In this document: positions 16,980-22,734 of the stretch, one piece after another
How positions within the stretch are numbered: position 1 is the stretch's first letter
Layout of the letters: every line of letters starts with the position of its first letter
Virus record (IMG/VR): IMGVR_UViG_3300025828_000171
Location: 1-25,330 of that record
From: a virus
Length of the DNA: 25,330 nucleotides
Reading direction: 5' to 3' (one strand)
Notes under the pieces: model-generated
Told to the model about the DNA's origin: nothing
Databases searched by the model: none
The model's input: only the letters and a program-made list of their open reading frames with translations
Program-made: the position numbers and the translations under genes

Positions 16980-17503
16980 AGAAAATCTTTTTGTTTTTGT
17001 ACTGCCTCGTCTAGTTTAGAATAGCTTTTTCTTCTTCTAGTTGTAGTTCCCTTACTGTTTGCTGTATTGCTAGACTTATCATCATTTTTTGTGCGGTGTT
17101 TGGTGGCTCTTTTAGGTTGTGATACCTCATTGTTAGTTGCCTTAACATTTCCTCCCCGAACTTTATTTTTGCTTGACTGAGTTCTTTTTGTCCTTGTGCT
17201 GTCTTGAGATACTGTTCTAGACTCAAATCTTCTTCGAATTTCATCTTGTCCGAATTCTTGTGTCTGTTCATAGAAGATATATCCAGCGGTACCAGATCGC
17301 CATGTTTTGATTTGAACGCCGCACGGATAGCGATGCTTTTTTCCTTGAACCATGTACGTAGTCGTTCCGCTACTCTGATAAATTCGTATAACATGCCCAT
17401 ATTCTTTTTGTCCTAGCCAATCAAAATAAACATAATCGCCGACTTTGTAAAGTTCTCGTTTAAATTTATTTTGAATTGAAGTTGGTATCTTTTGTTTCGC
17501 CAT
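16964..17503 (-). CDS. Basic SH3-like protein, unknown function
   Basis: Start placed at ATG 17503 (MAKQKIPT); the longer frame would need TTG at 17530. The product has 179 residues. Residues ~15-65 look like a small SH3/KOW-type barrel (YKVGDYVYFDWLGQKEYGHV, then TYMVQGKKHRYP). Residues ~85-160 are low-complexity and strongly basic (Lys, Arg, Ser, Thr, Asn), followed by a helical end, DEAVQKQKDFLRKF. An SH3-like module with a long basic tail suggests nucleic-acid binding; this is inferred. It overlaps the upstream gene by 38 bases. Confidence 0.65.
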   Translation of the reverse strand: MAKQKIPTSIQNKFKRELYKVGDYVYFDWLGQKEYGHVIRIYQSSGTTTYMVQGKKHRYPCGVQIKTWRSGTAGYIFYEQTQEFGQDEIRRRFESRTVSQDSTRTKRTQSSKNKVRGGNVKATNNEVSQPKRATKHRTKNDDKSSNTANSKGTTTRRRKSYSKLDEAVQKQKDFLRKFT

Positions 17504-17690
17504 CCCATTGAATTTTATAAATACGTTCAATTAACTCAACCAAAGGACTATCAGAGTAAATCGTACTATTAATTGTTTCTATACACGTACTACTGCCATT
17601 TGGAGTATCATATAAATCTACAATATGATTAATATTCACATAATGCGTTACGCCAGCCTTTGTAGATACACGTAAAAAATTATTCTGCAT
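17466..17690 (-). CDS. 74-residue protein, FlbD-like appearance
   Basis: The central run HYVNINHIVDLYDTPNGSS, a Ser/Thr strand, then PLVELIERIYKI resembles the short FlbD-type pattern (INxxxI..I...PDT...G..., then a helix), though weakly. It starts inside the end of the 75-residue gene (11-base overlap) and ends inside the start of the SH3-like gene. No SD is seen, so translation probably depends on coupling. Function unknown. Confidence 0.65.
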   Translation of the reverse strand: MQNNFLRVSTKAGVTHYVNINHIVDLYDTPNGSSTCIETINSTIYSDSPLVELIERIYKIQWDGETKDTNFNSK

Positions 17691-17907
17691 CTTGTTGTGG
17701 TATTTCTTGCTCGCCCATTTTCTTCATGAAGTCCATGAATTGGGTGAAACGTTCTCTGCCAAACCGTTTATACATTTTTAAAAATTGCTTGTTAGCTTTT
17801 TGTCGTTTTTTATAATCTTCACGACTTTCATCCTCATATCGTGCTGCGTGAAAGAATGAATCATCAAATACACTTTTAACTTCGGTTTTGTTTTCTGTGT
17901 TTGCCAT
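17680..17907 (-). CDS. 75-residue charged helical protein
   Basis: Unrecognised. The product is highly charged and helical: SREDYKKRQKANKQFLKMYK, then FTQFMDFMKKMGEQ. It is the first gene behind the strong terminator-promoter element at 17925-17969 and has a very short A-rich leader with no SD (ATAGTTATGGC). It is followed by two overlapping small genes, so it heads a three-gene unit just upstream of uvsE. Confidence 0.65.
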   Translation of the reverse strand: MANTENKTEVKSVFDDSFFHAARYEDESREDYKKRQKANKQFLKMYKRFGRERFTQFMDFMKKMGEQEIPQQDAE

Positions 17908-17924
17908 AACTATAACTTTTATAT

Positions 17925-17953
17925 AATATAAGATAAAAAATGGGAAGATCCAA
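17925..17953 (-). promoter_or_regulatory. Sigma70-like promoter of the 75-residue gene
   Basis: On the minus strand: -35 TTGGAT (17953-17948), 17-base spacer, -10 TATATT (17930-17925). The -35 overlaps the loop and first two bases of the 3' arm of the terminator at 17935-17969, and the T6 tract lies in the spacer. Confidence 0.6.
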
Positions 17954-17969
17954 TCAAGAATCTTCCCAT
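17935..17969 (-). terminator. Intrinsic terminator after the 67-residue gene
   Basis: On the minus strand a 10-bp stem, ATGGGAAGAT (17969-17960) with ATCTTCCCAT (17949-17940), encloses a 10-base loop, and its 3' end merges into a T6 tract (17940-17935). The TGA stop of the upstream gene falls within the hairpin. This is the strongest terminator in the window. Confidence 0.85.
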
Positions 17970-18157
17970 GGTGTGAATTCTATAATTTCTGCTTCTTCTA
18001 TTTCTGATACAAACCAAAAGTAACCATCTTTTCTAAGTACTGTATCAGACCCCGTAACTTCTTTCCACGCTTCTAAAATAGGACTATAAGATTCGCGGAT
18101 TTTTCTTTTTACTTGATATAACTTGTTTTGAAACTCAACTATAGGATAACAGAGCAT
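17954..18157 (-). CDS. 67-residue protein, unknown
   Basis: Unrecognised. The product contains FQNKLYQVKRKIRESYSPIL, a helix, then a beta-looking DGYFWFVSEIEEAEII and an acidic end, WEDS. It starts 20 bases after hsp20, without an SD, and ends within an intrinsic terminator, so it is probably cotranscribed with hsp20 and closes that unit. Only one ATG is available for its start. Confidence 0.65.
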   Translation of the reverse strand: MLCYPIVEFQNKLYQVKRKIRESYSPILEAWKEVTGSDTVLRKDGYFWFVSEIEEAEIIEFTPWEDS

Positions 18158-18177
18158 AGGAAGGTCTTTTACTGCGT

Positions 18178-18588
18178 TTACTTAATTTTTAATTGTTTTG
18201 GTGCTCTAGACTCAGCAAACGGAACTTCCACTGTAAGAAGCCCTTTATCCATAGTAGCCGAAGCCTTATGTAAGTCTAAGTCAGAAGAAATTTTCCAAGC
18301 CAAGTCAAAAGACCTACGTGCTATGCCTCGATGAATATAAATTTCATCATCCTGTTTAGCATCAGGCTTGTATGCTACTCGAAGTGTTTCTCCTTCTGTA
18401 GTAATAGTAACATCCGTTTTTTCTAAGCCTACTGCGGCTATTTCAAAACGAACGCCTTCTGTTGTTCTAACGATGTCTACTGGATAACCTATTTTACTTT
18501 CACGAACTGAAGTATAAGGTCGTTGATCAAAGAAATTTTTGAATACTAAATCTAAATCATTTAGCATTCGCTCATTAATTAGTGTCAT
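18178..18588 (-). CDS. hsp20: Small heat-shock protein, Hsp20/alpha-crystallin family
   Basis: A 136-residue protein. The alpha-crystallin domain spans ~33-125: YPVDIVRTTEGVRFEIAAVG, then IARRSFDLAWKI, then ATMDKGLLTVEVP, the diagnostic A...GLL...VP strand. The C-terminal QLKIK supplies an L-x-I oligomerisation motif. Hsp20 is an ATP-independent holdase, and T4-like cyanophages also carry one, probably to assist folding or assembly. It has the best SD of the window (AGGAGG, seven bases before ATG), displayed in a hairpin loop, and a leader with two further hairpins. Confidence 0.93.
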   Translation of the reverse strand: MTLINERMLNDLDLVFKNFFDQRPYTSVRESKIGYPVDIVRTTEGVRFEIAAVGLEKTDVTITTEGETLRVAYKPDAKQDDEIYIHRGIARRSFDLAWKISSDLDLHKASATMDKGLLTVEVPFAESRAPKQLKIK

Positions 18589-18591
18589 AAT

Positions 18592-18629
18592 TAAACCTCC
18601 TGTGTTTATGCGGTTGCATTAGCTAACCG
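18592..18629 (-). promoter_or_regulatory. Structured hsp20 leader with SD in a hairpin loop
   Basis: On the minus strand TAAAC (18608-18604) pairs with GTTTA (18596-18592), leaving ACAGGAG in the loop, so most of the SD AGGAGG (18601-18596) is exposed. Just upstream, CGGTT (18629-18625) pairs with AACCG (18615-18611) around a 9-base loop. Both stems are only 5 bp and could respond to temperature or a bound factor. Confidence 0.35.
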
Positions 18630-18640
18630 TTGTTGTTAAT

Positions 18641-18663
18641 AAAAAAGACCTTCCGTGTCTCTT
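18641..18663 (-). terminator. Possible weak terminator upstream of hsp20
   Basis: On the minus strand AAGAGAC (18663-18657) can pair with GTCTTTT (18649-18643), including one G-U pair, around the loop ACGGAAG. The pairing uses most of the T6 tract, so termination is uncertain; a 4-bp form leaves more T free. Confidence 0.35.
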
Positions 18664-18665
18664 AT

Positions 18666-18673
18666 ATAAATAT
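18666..18673 (-). promoter_or_regulatory. ATATTTAT octamer upstream of hsp20
   Basis: The sense strand reads TAACATATTTATATAAGAG directly after the stop of the upstream gene, ~78 bases before hsp20. It belongs to the seven-copy set; here it could drive a transcript with a long leader. Confidence 0.3.
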
Positions 18674-18674
18674 G

Positions 18675-19112
18675 TTAATTCCAACAAAGTGGATCTACTT
18701 GACTCACAATACGAAATACTCTAAGATATTTTGTAATTTTATCCTGCTTAAACATTTTTTCTGTATCTTCATCTCTTAACAGAATAAAACCATTTTCTAT
18801 GAAACGATTCCTGATAATACGTAATGCTTTTAGACTATTAGACTCAATCAAAATATTTTGATCGTCTATCATCACATCAACATGATAATTGTCTCCTATA
18901 TCAAATTCTTCAATATTGGGTGAATCTTCAGGAATAAATTCAGCATCTTCTAATTCACTGAAAAAATCTCTCAAATTTAAATTAGGATTTTGCTTTTTTG
19001 CTCGTTCTAAATCATATAATTCAAACAAATAATGAACTCGTTCACTCGGCGGTAACCCGATGACATATTCGAGCTCAGCATTCGGTACATGTATATTTTC
19101 AAACAGATTCAT
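18675..19112 (-). CDS. Acidic 145-residue protein, unknown
   Basis: Start placed at ATG 19112 because it forms an ATGA overlap with the stop of the upstream gene; an earlier ATG at 19154 would overlap by 46 bases. Residues ~1-70 are acidic and helical (NLRDFFSELEDAEFIPEDS). Residues ~75-140 alternate strand and helix (VDVMIDDQNILIES, LKALRIIRNRFIENG, YLRVFRIV). No family is recognised. It closes the run of small genes that begins at the DUF4494 promoter. Confidence 0.65.
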   Translation of the reverse strand: MNLFENIHVPNAELEYVIGLPPSERVHYLFELYDLERAKKQNPNLNLRDFFSELEDAEFIPEDSPNIEEFDIGDNYHVDVMIDDQNILIESNSLKALRIIRNRFIENGFILLRDEDTEKMFKQDKITKYLRVFRIVSQVDPLCWN

Positions 19113-19294
19113 ACAATACGTTTGTTTTGAATTATATTTTGATATACCGTCCACGCAAGATACAATGGATCATCTGTTAATTCAGACATTTTAGTTTGCA
19201 TGAAATATGATTTTAAACTTTCAAATAATTCTTCATTTGAATTACTTTTGTTTATCATGTTTTGTATTTCTAATATGTCGTCGTCTGTCAGCAT
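19109..19294 (-). CDS. 61-residue acidic helical protein
   Basis: Unrecognised small protein: MLTDDDILEIQNMINKSNSN, then helices with SLKSYFMQ and YLAWTVYQNIIQNK. It overlaps the next gene through ATGA and begins nine bases after the preceding stop, whose codons include an ATATTTAT element. Gene packing supports it as real; function unknown. Confidence 0.6.
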   Translation of the reverse strand: MLTDDDILEIQNMINKSNSNEELFESLKSYFMQTKMSELTDDPLYLAWTVYQNIIQNKRIV

Positions 19295-19303
19295 ATCACT
19301 TTA

Positions 19304-19693
19304 TTATAAATATAATCCTAGCTGATATCCTTTCGGAATGATTTCAGCTGCCGTTTCTAAAGTTTCAGCAACTTTTCGTATCTCTAACTGCGATAACACA
19401 AAGTCTTTGTTCATAATCGAAACTTCAAATTTTCGACTTTTATCTTTTCTGTATGGGTACAATGAATCTAGAACATTGAATAACTTGGTAGCTTCAGATA
19501 TTACATTTTTAAACTTCATTGGAATTTTTGCATTTCCAACATACAATGTTCCAACTTTTGTATTCATTGGATCATTTTTAAATTGAGATTCGTAAATGTT
19601 TTGCATTACGAAATCTGTATTTGCCCATGTTTTGCCGTATCTCTGTATTGCTTTTTCTGGGATACCCCATGGGTGATTAACACTTCCTGTCAT
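19304..19693 (-). CDS. 129-residue protein, unknown
   Basis: Unrecognised. It is an alpha/beta protein with a central strand pair (VGTLYVGNAKIPMKF), a helix (VISEATKLFNVLDSLY), a basic segment (YRKDKSRKFEVSIM), and a C-terminal helix with KVAETLETAAEIIPKGYQL. The leader is a run of nine A directly before ATG (ACTAAAAAAAAATG), with no SD, the A-rich style typical of Bacteroidota. It lies six bases after the methyltransferase gene. Confidence 0.65.
   Translation of the reverse strand: MTGSVNHPWGIPEKAIQRYGKTWANTDFVMQNIYESQFKNDPMNTKVGTLYVGNAKIPMKFKNVISEATKLFNVLDSLYPYRKDKSRKFEVSIMNKDFVLSQLEIRKVAETLETAAEIIPKGYQLGLYL
19306..19313 (-). promoter_or_regulatory. ATATTTAT octamer at a gene end
   Basis: The sense strand reads TTATATTTATAATAAAG across the YL-stop codons of the 129-residue gene, 11 bases before the next ATG. 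It belongs to the seven-copy set, but coding constraint may explain it here. Confidence 0.25.
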
Positions 19694-19699
19694 TTTTTT

Positions 19700-20359
19700 T
19701 TAGTATTTATAAATTGTTACTGTATAGATTGAATTTGAATAATTGTGTTTTACGGTTACTAATTGATATTTTTCAATCAGCATATCTAATATAAGACCAG
19801 GATGTACATAGAAATGCCCATCATGTATTTCGTTGTTGATAGGAGATAATAAATTGAAAGATACTGCAGTAGACGCAGAGTTATACATCTTATCAACGGC
19901 ATCTAACAAATAATTAAGATCTTCATCTTCTCGTTCGTGTCGTCTTTGAAAGAAAAATGCATTTGCAACTACCCAACTTTTTCGAGGTAGTTCATTCATA
20001 TCATCAAAATTGCGATTGTCTAAACTAACGCCCCATTTTTCTGCAGCTGCATCTACTAACAACGGACTTTGTTCAAACCCGTAATAACTAGGTTCTACGC
20101 CATAAAAGTCTTTGATAAATCCATAAAGATCAGCACGTCCGGCACCCACATCTGTAATAGTATCTGATGTAGGGCTGTATCCGAACAATAAATTTAAAAA
20201 TAAATTCATTTGTTCTGAAGTAGATTCAAATCCAACTGCTTTAGGCGAATTTTTCATGAAATCCGGATCTGCAGGTGGTAATGCATCTGCTTTAATTGTC
20301 TCTTCATCTAATTGCCCGGACAATATAGATAATATTTTTTCTCGTAATTTATCTAGCAT
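19700..20359 (-). CDS. Class I SAM-dependent methyltransferase-like protein
   Basis: A 219-residue protein. Residues 67-77 (TITDVGAGRAD) are a good SAM-binding motif I (DxGxGxxD), and YYGFEQSPLLVDAAAEKW (~92-110) fits the second strand with acidic Glu96 positioned for the SAM ribose. After that come WVVANAFFF, a motif-IV-like strand, and C-terminal strands around LVTVKHNYSN and YTVTIYKY. The substrate cannot be inferred; there is no DPPY-type DNA methylase motif, so a small-molecule, protein or RNA target is as likely. The start overlaps the upstream gene by 11 bases. Confidence 0.75.
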   Translation of the reverse strand: MLDKLREKILSILSGQLDEETIKADALPPADPDFMKNSPKAVGFESTSEQMNLFLNLLFGYSPTSDTITDVGAGRADLYGFIKDFYGVEPSYYGFEQSPLLVDAAAEKWGVSLDNRNFDDMNELPRKSWVVANAFFFQRRHEREDEDLNYLLDAVDKMYNSASTAVSFNLLSPINNEIHDGHFYVHPGLILDMLIEKYQLVTVKHNYSNSIYTVTIYKY

Positions 20360-20648
20360 AATGTATACGTTTTGCTATTCGTTCTTTATTTTGATTCTTA
20401 GCTGTTTGGCTCCACATCTTTTTTAACGGATGTGTACGATTAATATGCTGCTCATGCTTAGCAACAGTAACTGCCTGTTCCCATGCAGCTTCCTCTGTAT
20501 CCGAATTATCCAATAAAAATATGTCATTGAGATTAATGTCGTTCCACACAATGTGCCAACCCACATCATTAACTGCATAAGCGCCAGGATACCTTTTACG
20601 TACCCTGCGCTGCAGTTTTTCAATGTTTGATAATTTCAAATTTGCCAT
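20349..20648 (-). CDS. 99-residue basic protein, unknown
   Basis: Start placed at ATG 20648 (MANLKLSN), one base after the stop of the upstream gene; a longer frame from 20681 would overlap it. A helical N-terminus (IEKLQRRVRKRYPGAYAV), a strand region (GWHIVWNDINLNDIFLLD), then a helix with EEAAWEQAVTVAKHEQHIN and a basic C-terminus. The pattern of a short beta hairpin followed by a helix recalls small phage nucleic-acid-binding proteins, but no family is recognised. Confidence 0.65.
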   Translation of the reverse strand: MANLKLSNIEKLQRRVRKRYPGAYAVNDVGWHIVWNDINLNDIFLLDNSDTEEAAWEQAVTVAKHEQHINRTHPLKKMWSQTAKNQNKERIAKRIHYAR

Positions 20649-20649
20649 G

Positions 20650-20958
20650 TTAGAAACTTCTAGGGCCTGATGATGTTTCATTGTATGCAGGAATCAACCA
20701 TTGTTCTACCATATATGTATAGTCTGGTAGTGTTGATTCAATTTCACCAGTTGAAACCAATCGCTTAGTTAGATTATCATCTATATAAGCCTGTTTAGAT
20801 ACTGCACCTCTTGGAACTGCAGCAATGATCGATCTTGTTTCAAGCAAAACATCATAAAGTGTCTTTTTATTGGCATTGGACTTGCCAACAATCATTGCAA
20901 CCTGATAACGGTCTTTATTGAATACAATTACTGTATCTCCTTCTGTGTATCCAGTCAT
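20650..20958 (-). CDS. 102-residue protein with SH3-like N-terminus
   Basis: Unrecognised. Residues ~4-45 read as a small beta barrel (YTEGDTVIVFNKDRYQVAMI, then KTLYDVLLE). A basic middle follows, and the C-terminus contains YTYMVEQWLIPAYNE. The start overlaps the DUF4494 stop by one base (TAATG), so translation is coupled. It resembles the barrel part of the SH3-like protein at 16964-17503 in layout only. Confidence 0.65.
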   Translation of the reverse strand: MTGYTEGDTVIVFNKDRYQVAMIVGKSNANKKTLYDVLLETRSIIAAVPRGAVSKQAYIDDNLTKRLVSTGEIESTLPDYTYMVEQWLIPAYNETSSGPRSF

Positions 20959-21167
20959 TAGTCAATGATTTTTACGATCTTACTCTGATTAACTCCTTTT
21001 ACTTCAAAATCGAAGCTGTAACCTTCGAAGTCTTTTACTACCTTTGCTTCTGCTTCCGTCACTGACATTGCATCAATCAGATAGGTTTCGGTTACTTTCT
21101 TTTCTTTTTGTCCTTTTGGGGTGTCAACGACATCAACCCATTGTACTCGTGCTGTGTAATACGCCAT
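20958..21167 (-). CDS. DUF4494-like protein
   Basis: A 69-residue protein. The pattern ARVQWVDVVDTPKGQKEKKV, then TETYLIDAMSVTEAEAKV matches the DUF4494 signature (strand, KKVTExYLVDAxSxTEAE). That small family is found mainly in Bacteroidota and their phages and has no established function. It is the first gene behind a near-consensus sigma70 promoter (TTGGAA-N17-TATAAT) and has no SD (AAAGTTATGGCG). It heads the gene string down to 18675. Confidence 0.75.
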   Translation of the reverse strand: MAYYTARVQWVDVVDTPKGQKEKKVTETYLIDAMSVTEAEAKVVKDFEGYSFDFEVKGVNQSKIVKIID

Positions 21168-21192
21168 AACTTTAATTTAATTTATTTTACTT

Positions 21193-21221
21193 ATTATACT
21201 GATTATTTATTGAGATTCCAA
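21193..21221 (-). promoter_or_regulatory. Near-consensus sigma70 promoter of the DUF4494 unit
   Basis: On the minus strand: -35 TTGGAA (21221-21216), 17-base spacer, -10 TATAAT (21198-21193), then a ~20-base A/T-rich leader without SD. It lies between the CAP gene and the DUF4494 gene. Confidence 0.7.
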
Positions 21222-21224
21222 CCA

Positions 21225-21773
21225 TTAATAGAAGGTTTGAACTGCAAAGACTTTGTACATTGACACGCTGCCAGAAATATTGTAGAATCTAAGTGATAGA
21301 CCAAATCCAAACTTTGTGTAATTACCCAACATGTTTGCTCGATGACCTGGAGACCGTTCCCATTGTTCTACTAACTCTTTAGCAAGTTCCCTTTCATTGG
21401 CAGATAACGGCCCATTGAGAGAATCTGCATAACAATAATTCATTGCACAATTCTCGCCTACGGACAACATTTTGCACCTAACTGATGGTGTCTTGCCTGT
21501 ATAATATTTAGAGTTACTTTCAGTTTCAATGTGAGCAAATTCATCATGACAGGCTAAATACAATGAATGATTAAATGCTCCAACATTCAATGATGAATCA
21601 TATTGTAAAGGTTGTCTTCTATTTTTCACTCTAAATTCATTTACGTATTTCAACATGTAAAATCTTAATGAGTCTTGAGTCAAATTACATTCTGTTAAAT
21701 CTGATGCTTGATATTGTTGAGCAGATACAGATAATGAAAATAATACAAATAATCCTACAAATAACTTTTTCAT
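21225..21773 (-). CDS. Secreted CAP/SCP-domain protein
   Basis: A 182-residue protein. Residues 1-20 form a signal peptide (MKKLFVGLFVLFSLSVSAQQ) with the SVSAQQ ending common in Bacteroidota exports. A CAP (cysteine-rich secretory / PR-1 / SCP) domain follows: YVNEFRVKNRRQPLQYDSSL (43-62), His69, His81, GEN at 106-108, and WERSPGHRANML at 138-149 with His144. Five Cys (29, 75, 100, 109, 114) could form disulfides outside the cytoplasm. Bacterial CAP functions are poorly known. It has its own sigma70-like promoter and no SD, so it is probably expressed from host polymerase. Confidence 0.85.
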   Translation of the reverse strand: MKKLFVGLFVLFSLSVSAQQYQASDLTECNLTQDSLRFYMLKYVNEFRVKNRRQPLQYDSSLNVGAFNHSLYLACHDEFAHIETESNSKYYTGKTPSVRCKMLSVGENCAMNYCYADSLNGPLSANERELAKELVEQWERSPGHRANMLGNYTKFGFGLSLRFYNISGSVSMYKVFAVQTFY

Positions 21774-21792
21774 CTCTTTTAATTTATACTAT

Positions 21793-21821
21793 AATATAAG
21801 AAAAAAAGATGTAGAATCCAA
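21793..21821 (-). promoter_or_regulatory. Sigma70-like promoter of the CAP gene
   Basis: On the minus strand: -35 TTGGAT (21821-21816), 17-base spacer with a T7 run, -10 TATATT (21798-21793). Both hexamers and the spacer length are identical to those of the promoter at 17925-17953. Confidence 0.6.
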
Positions 21822-21834
21822 ATATTATTTTCTA
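21801..21834 (-). terminator. Possible weak terminator after the OmpA-like gene
   Basis: On the minus strand TAGAA (21834-21830) can pair with TTCTA (21816-21812) around a 13-base loop, followed by CATC and seven T (21807-21801). The stem is short and AT-rich. The layout mirrors the stronger elements at 14408 and 17935. Confidence 0.3.
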
Positions 21835-22733
21835 GTTTGATCTTTTATTTGATCTAATTCATCTCTACTTACTTGCTGAAAGAAGTTTACTATTTGACGT
21901 TCATCATAAATAAACCAAGCATGTTTGCCTGTCGTGTCTTCTAATCTTATTTTAGTTTTAGGATTAATTGTACTCTGAGTAGCACCATATTTTTTAAGTA
22001 AATCTACTAATGGCTTAGATCTAGGAGACTTAGGAGATATAACCGATCCATATATTGCTGTAGAATACGAGTCTCTCATTTTTCCAGTTAAATTATCTCT
22101 CATCCATTGATATGAATCTAGATATTGTAATTCATTGCCTTCGGCTGTGCTAAGCGTTTTGATATTTTTATCTACATAACCTAAAATTTCATTTACAGGC
22201 GTAGCTTCATAATTTTTTAAATTTTCCATGCAGAAAAATGAAATCGCAGAATCACTAAATCCTAACGCAATTCTATGTAGCGGTGTCTCCGTAATTTGAA
22301 TAGGCGGATCTGTCTTGATCACAGCTCGTACATATTGTTCTTGTTTATATTTGTCATCACCCGGGTCATCTGTCCCACGAACATATTCGGTAGTACCAAT
22401 TTTAGTTACTACATTAATCTGATTAACATATTCTGGCAATTGTTTAGCTAACTGTTTTTTAACAGCTTCAGCACGTTTTTGAGCTAACTCGTTCGGCTTA
22501 TATTGTGTACTAGGAACTCGAGACTCGCTTGATTCAATTGTTATGCCCGCGATCTTATAATTTTGCCTAACTAAAGCTTTAACTCGTGATACTACTCGAT
22601 CTATATTTTTCTGCTGTTCTGGCGGCAACACGGATTGGCCAGACTCAAAGTTAAAATTAACCGGCTCATATGATTGATCTCCTTGTTCTTTCAACAATCC
22701 AGCTTCACGCAATATGCTTTTCAATTTAATCAT
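21825..22733 (-). CDS. Protein with OmpA-like domain
   Basis: A 302-residue protein. After a helical start (MIKLKSILREAGLLKEQGDQ), residues ~25-143 follow the OmpA C-terminal fold: FNFESGQSVLPPEQQKNIDR, KIAGITIESSES, then NELAQKRAEAVKKQLAK and INVVTKIG. The Arg of the peptidoglycan-binding loop (KRAEAV) is kept, while the usual Asp-containing loop reads SSESRVPSTQY. The rest (~145-302) is unrecognised. There is no signal peptide. An LKE/Q site near residue 16 resembles the I/L-x-E sites cut by T4-type prohead protease. AGGA acts as SD. It could be a virion protein contacting cell wall; this is inference. Confidence 0.7.
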   Translation of the reverse strand: MIKLKSILREAGLLKEQGDQSYEPVNFNFESGQSVLPPEQQKNIDRVVSRVKALVRQNYKIAGITIESSESRVPSTQYKPNELAQKRAEAVKKQLAKQLPEYVNQINVVTKIGTTEYVRGTDDPGDDKYKQEQYVRAVIKTDPPIQITETPLHRIALGFSDSAISFFCMENLKNYEATPVNEILGYVDKNIKTLSTAEGNELQYLDSYQWMRDNLTGKMRDSYSTAIYGSVISPKSPRSKPLVDLLKKYGATQSTINPKTKIRLEDTTGKHAWFIYDERQIVNFFQQVSRDELDQIKDQTRK

Positions 22734-22734
22734 G

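Noticed and set aside
17011-17400. A 129-codon open frame on the minus strand overlapping the basic SH3-like gene in another frame
   Set aside because: It has protein-like composition, but uses many AGG, ATA and CTA codons unlike its neighbours, has no SD, and lies inside the Lys/Ser/Thr-rich repeat-like part of the better-supported gene.
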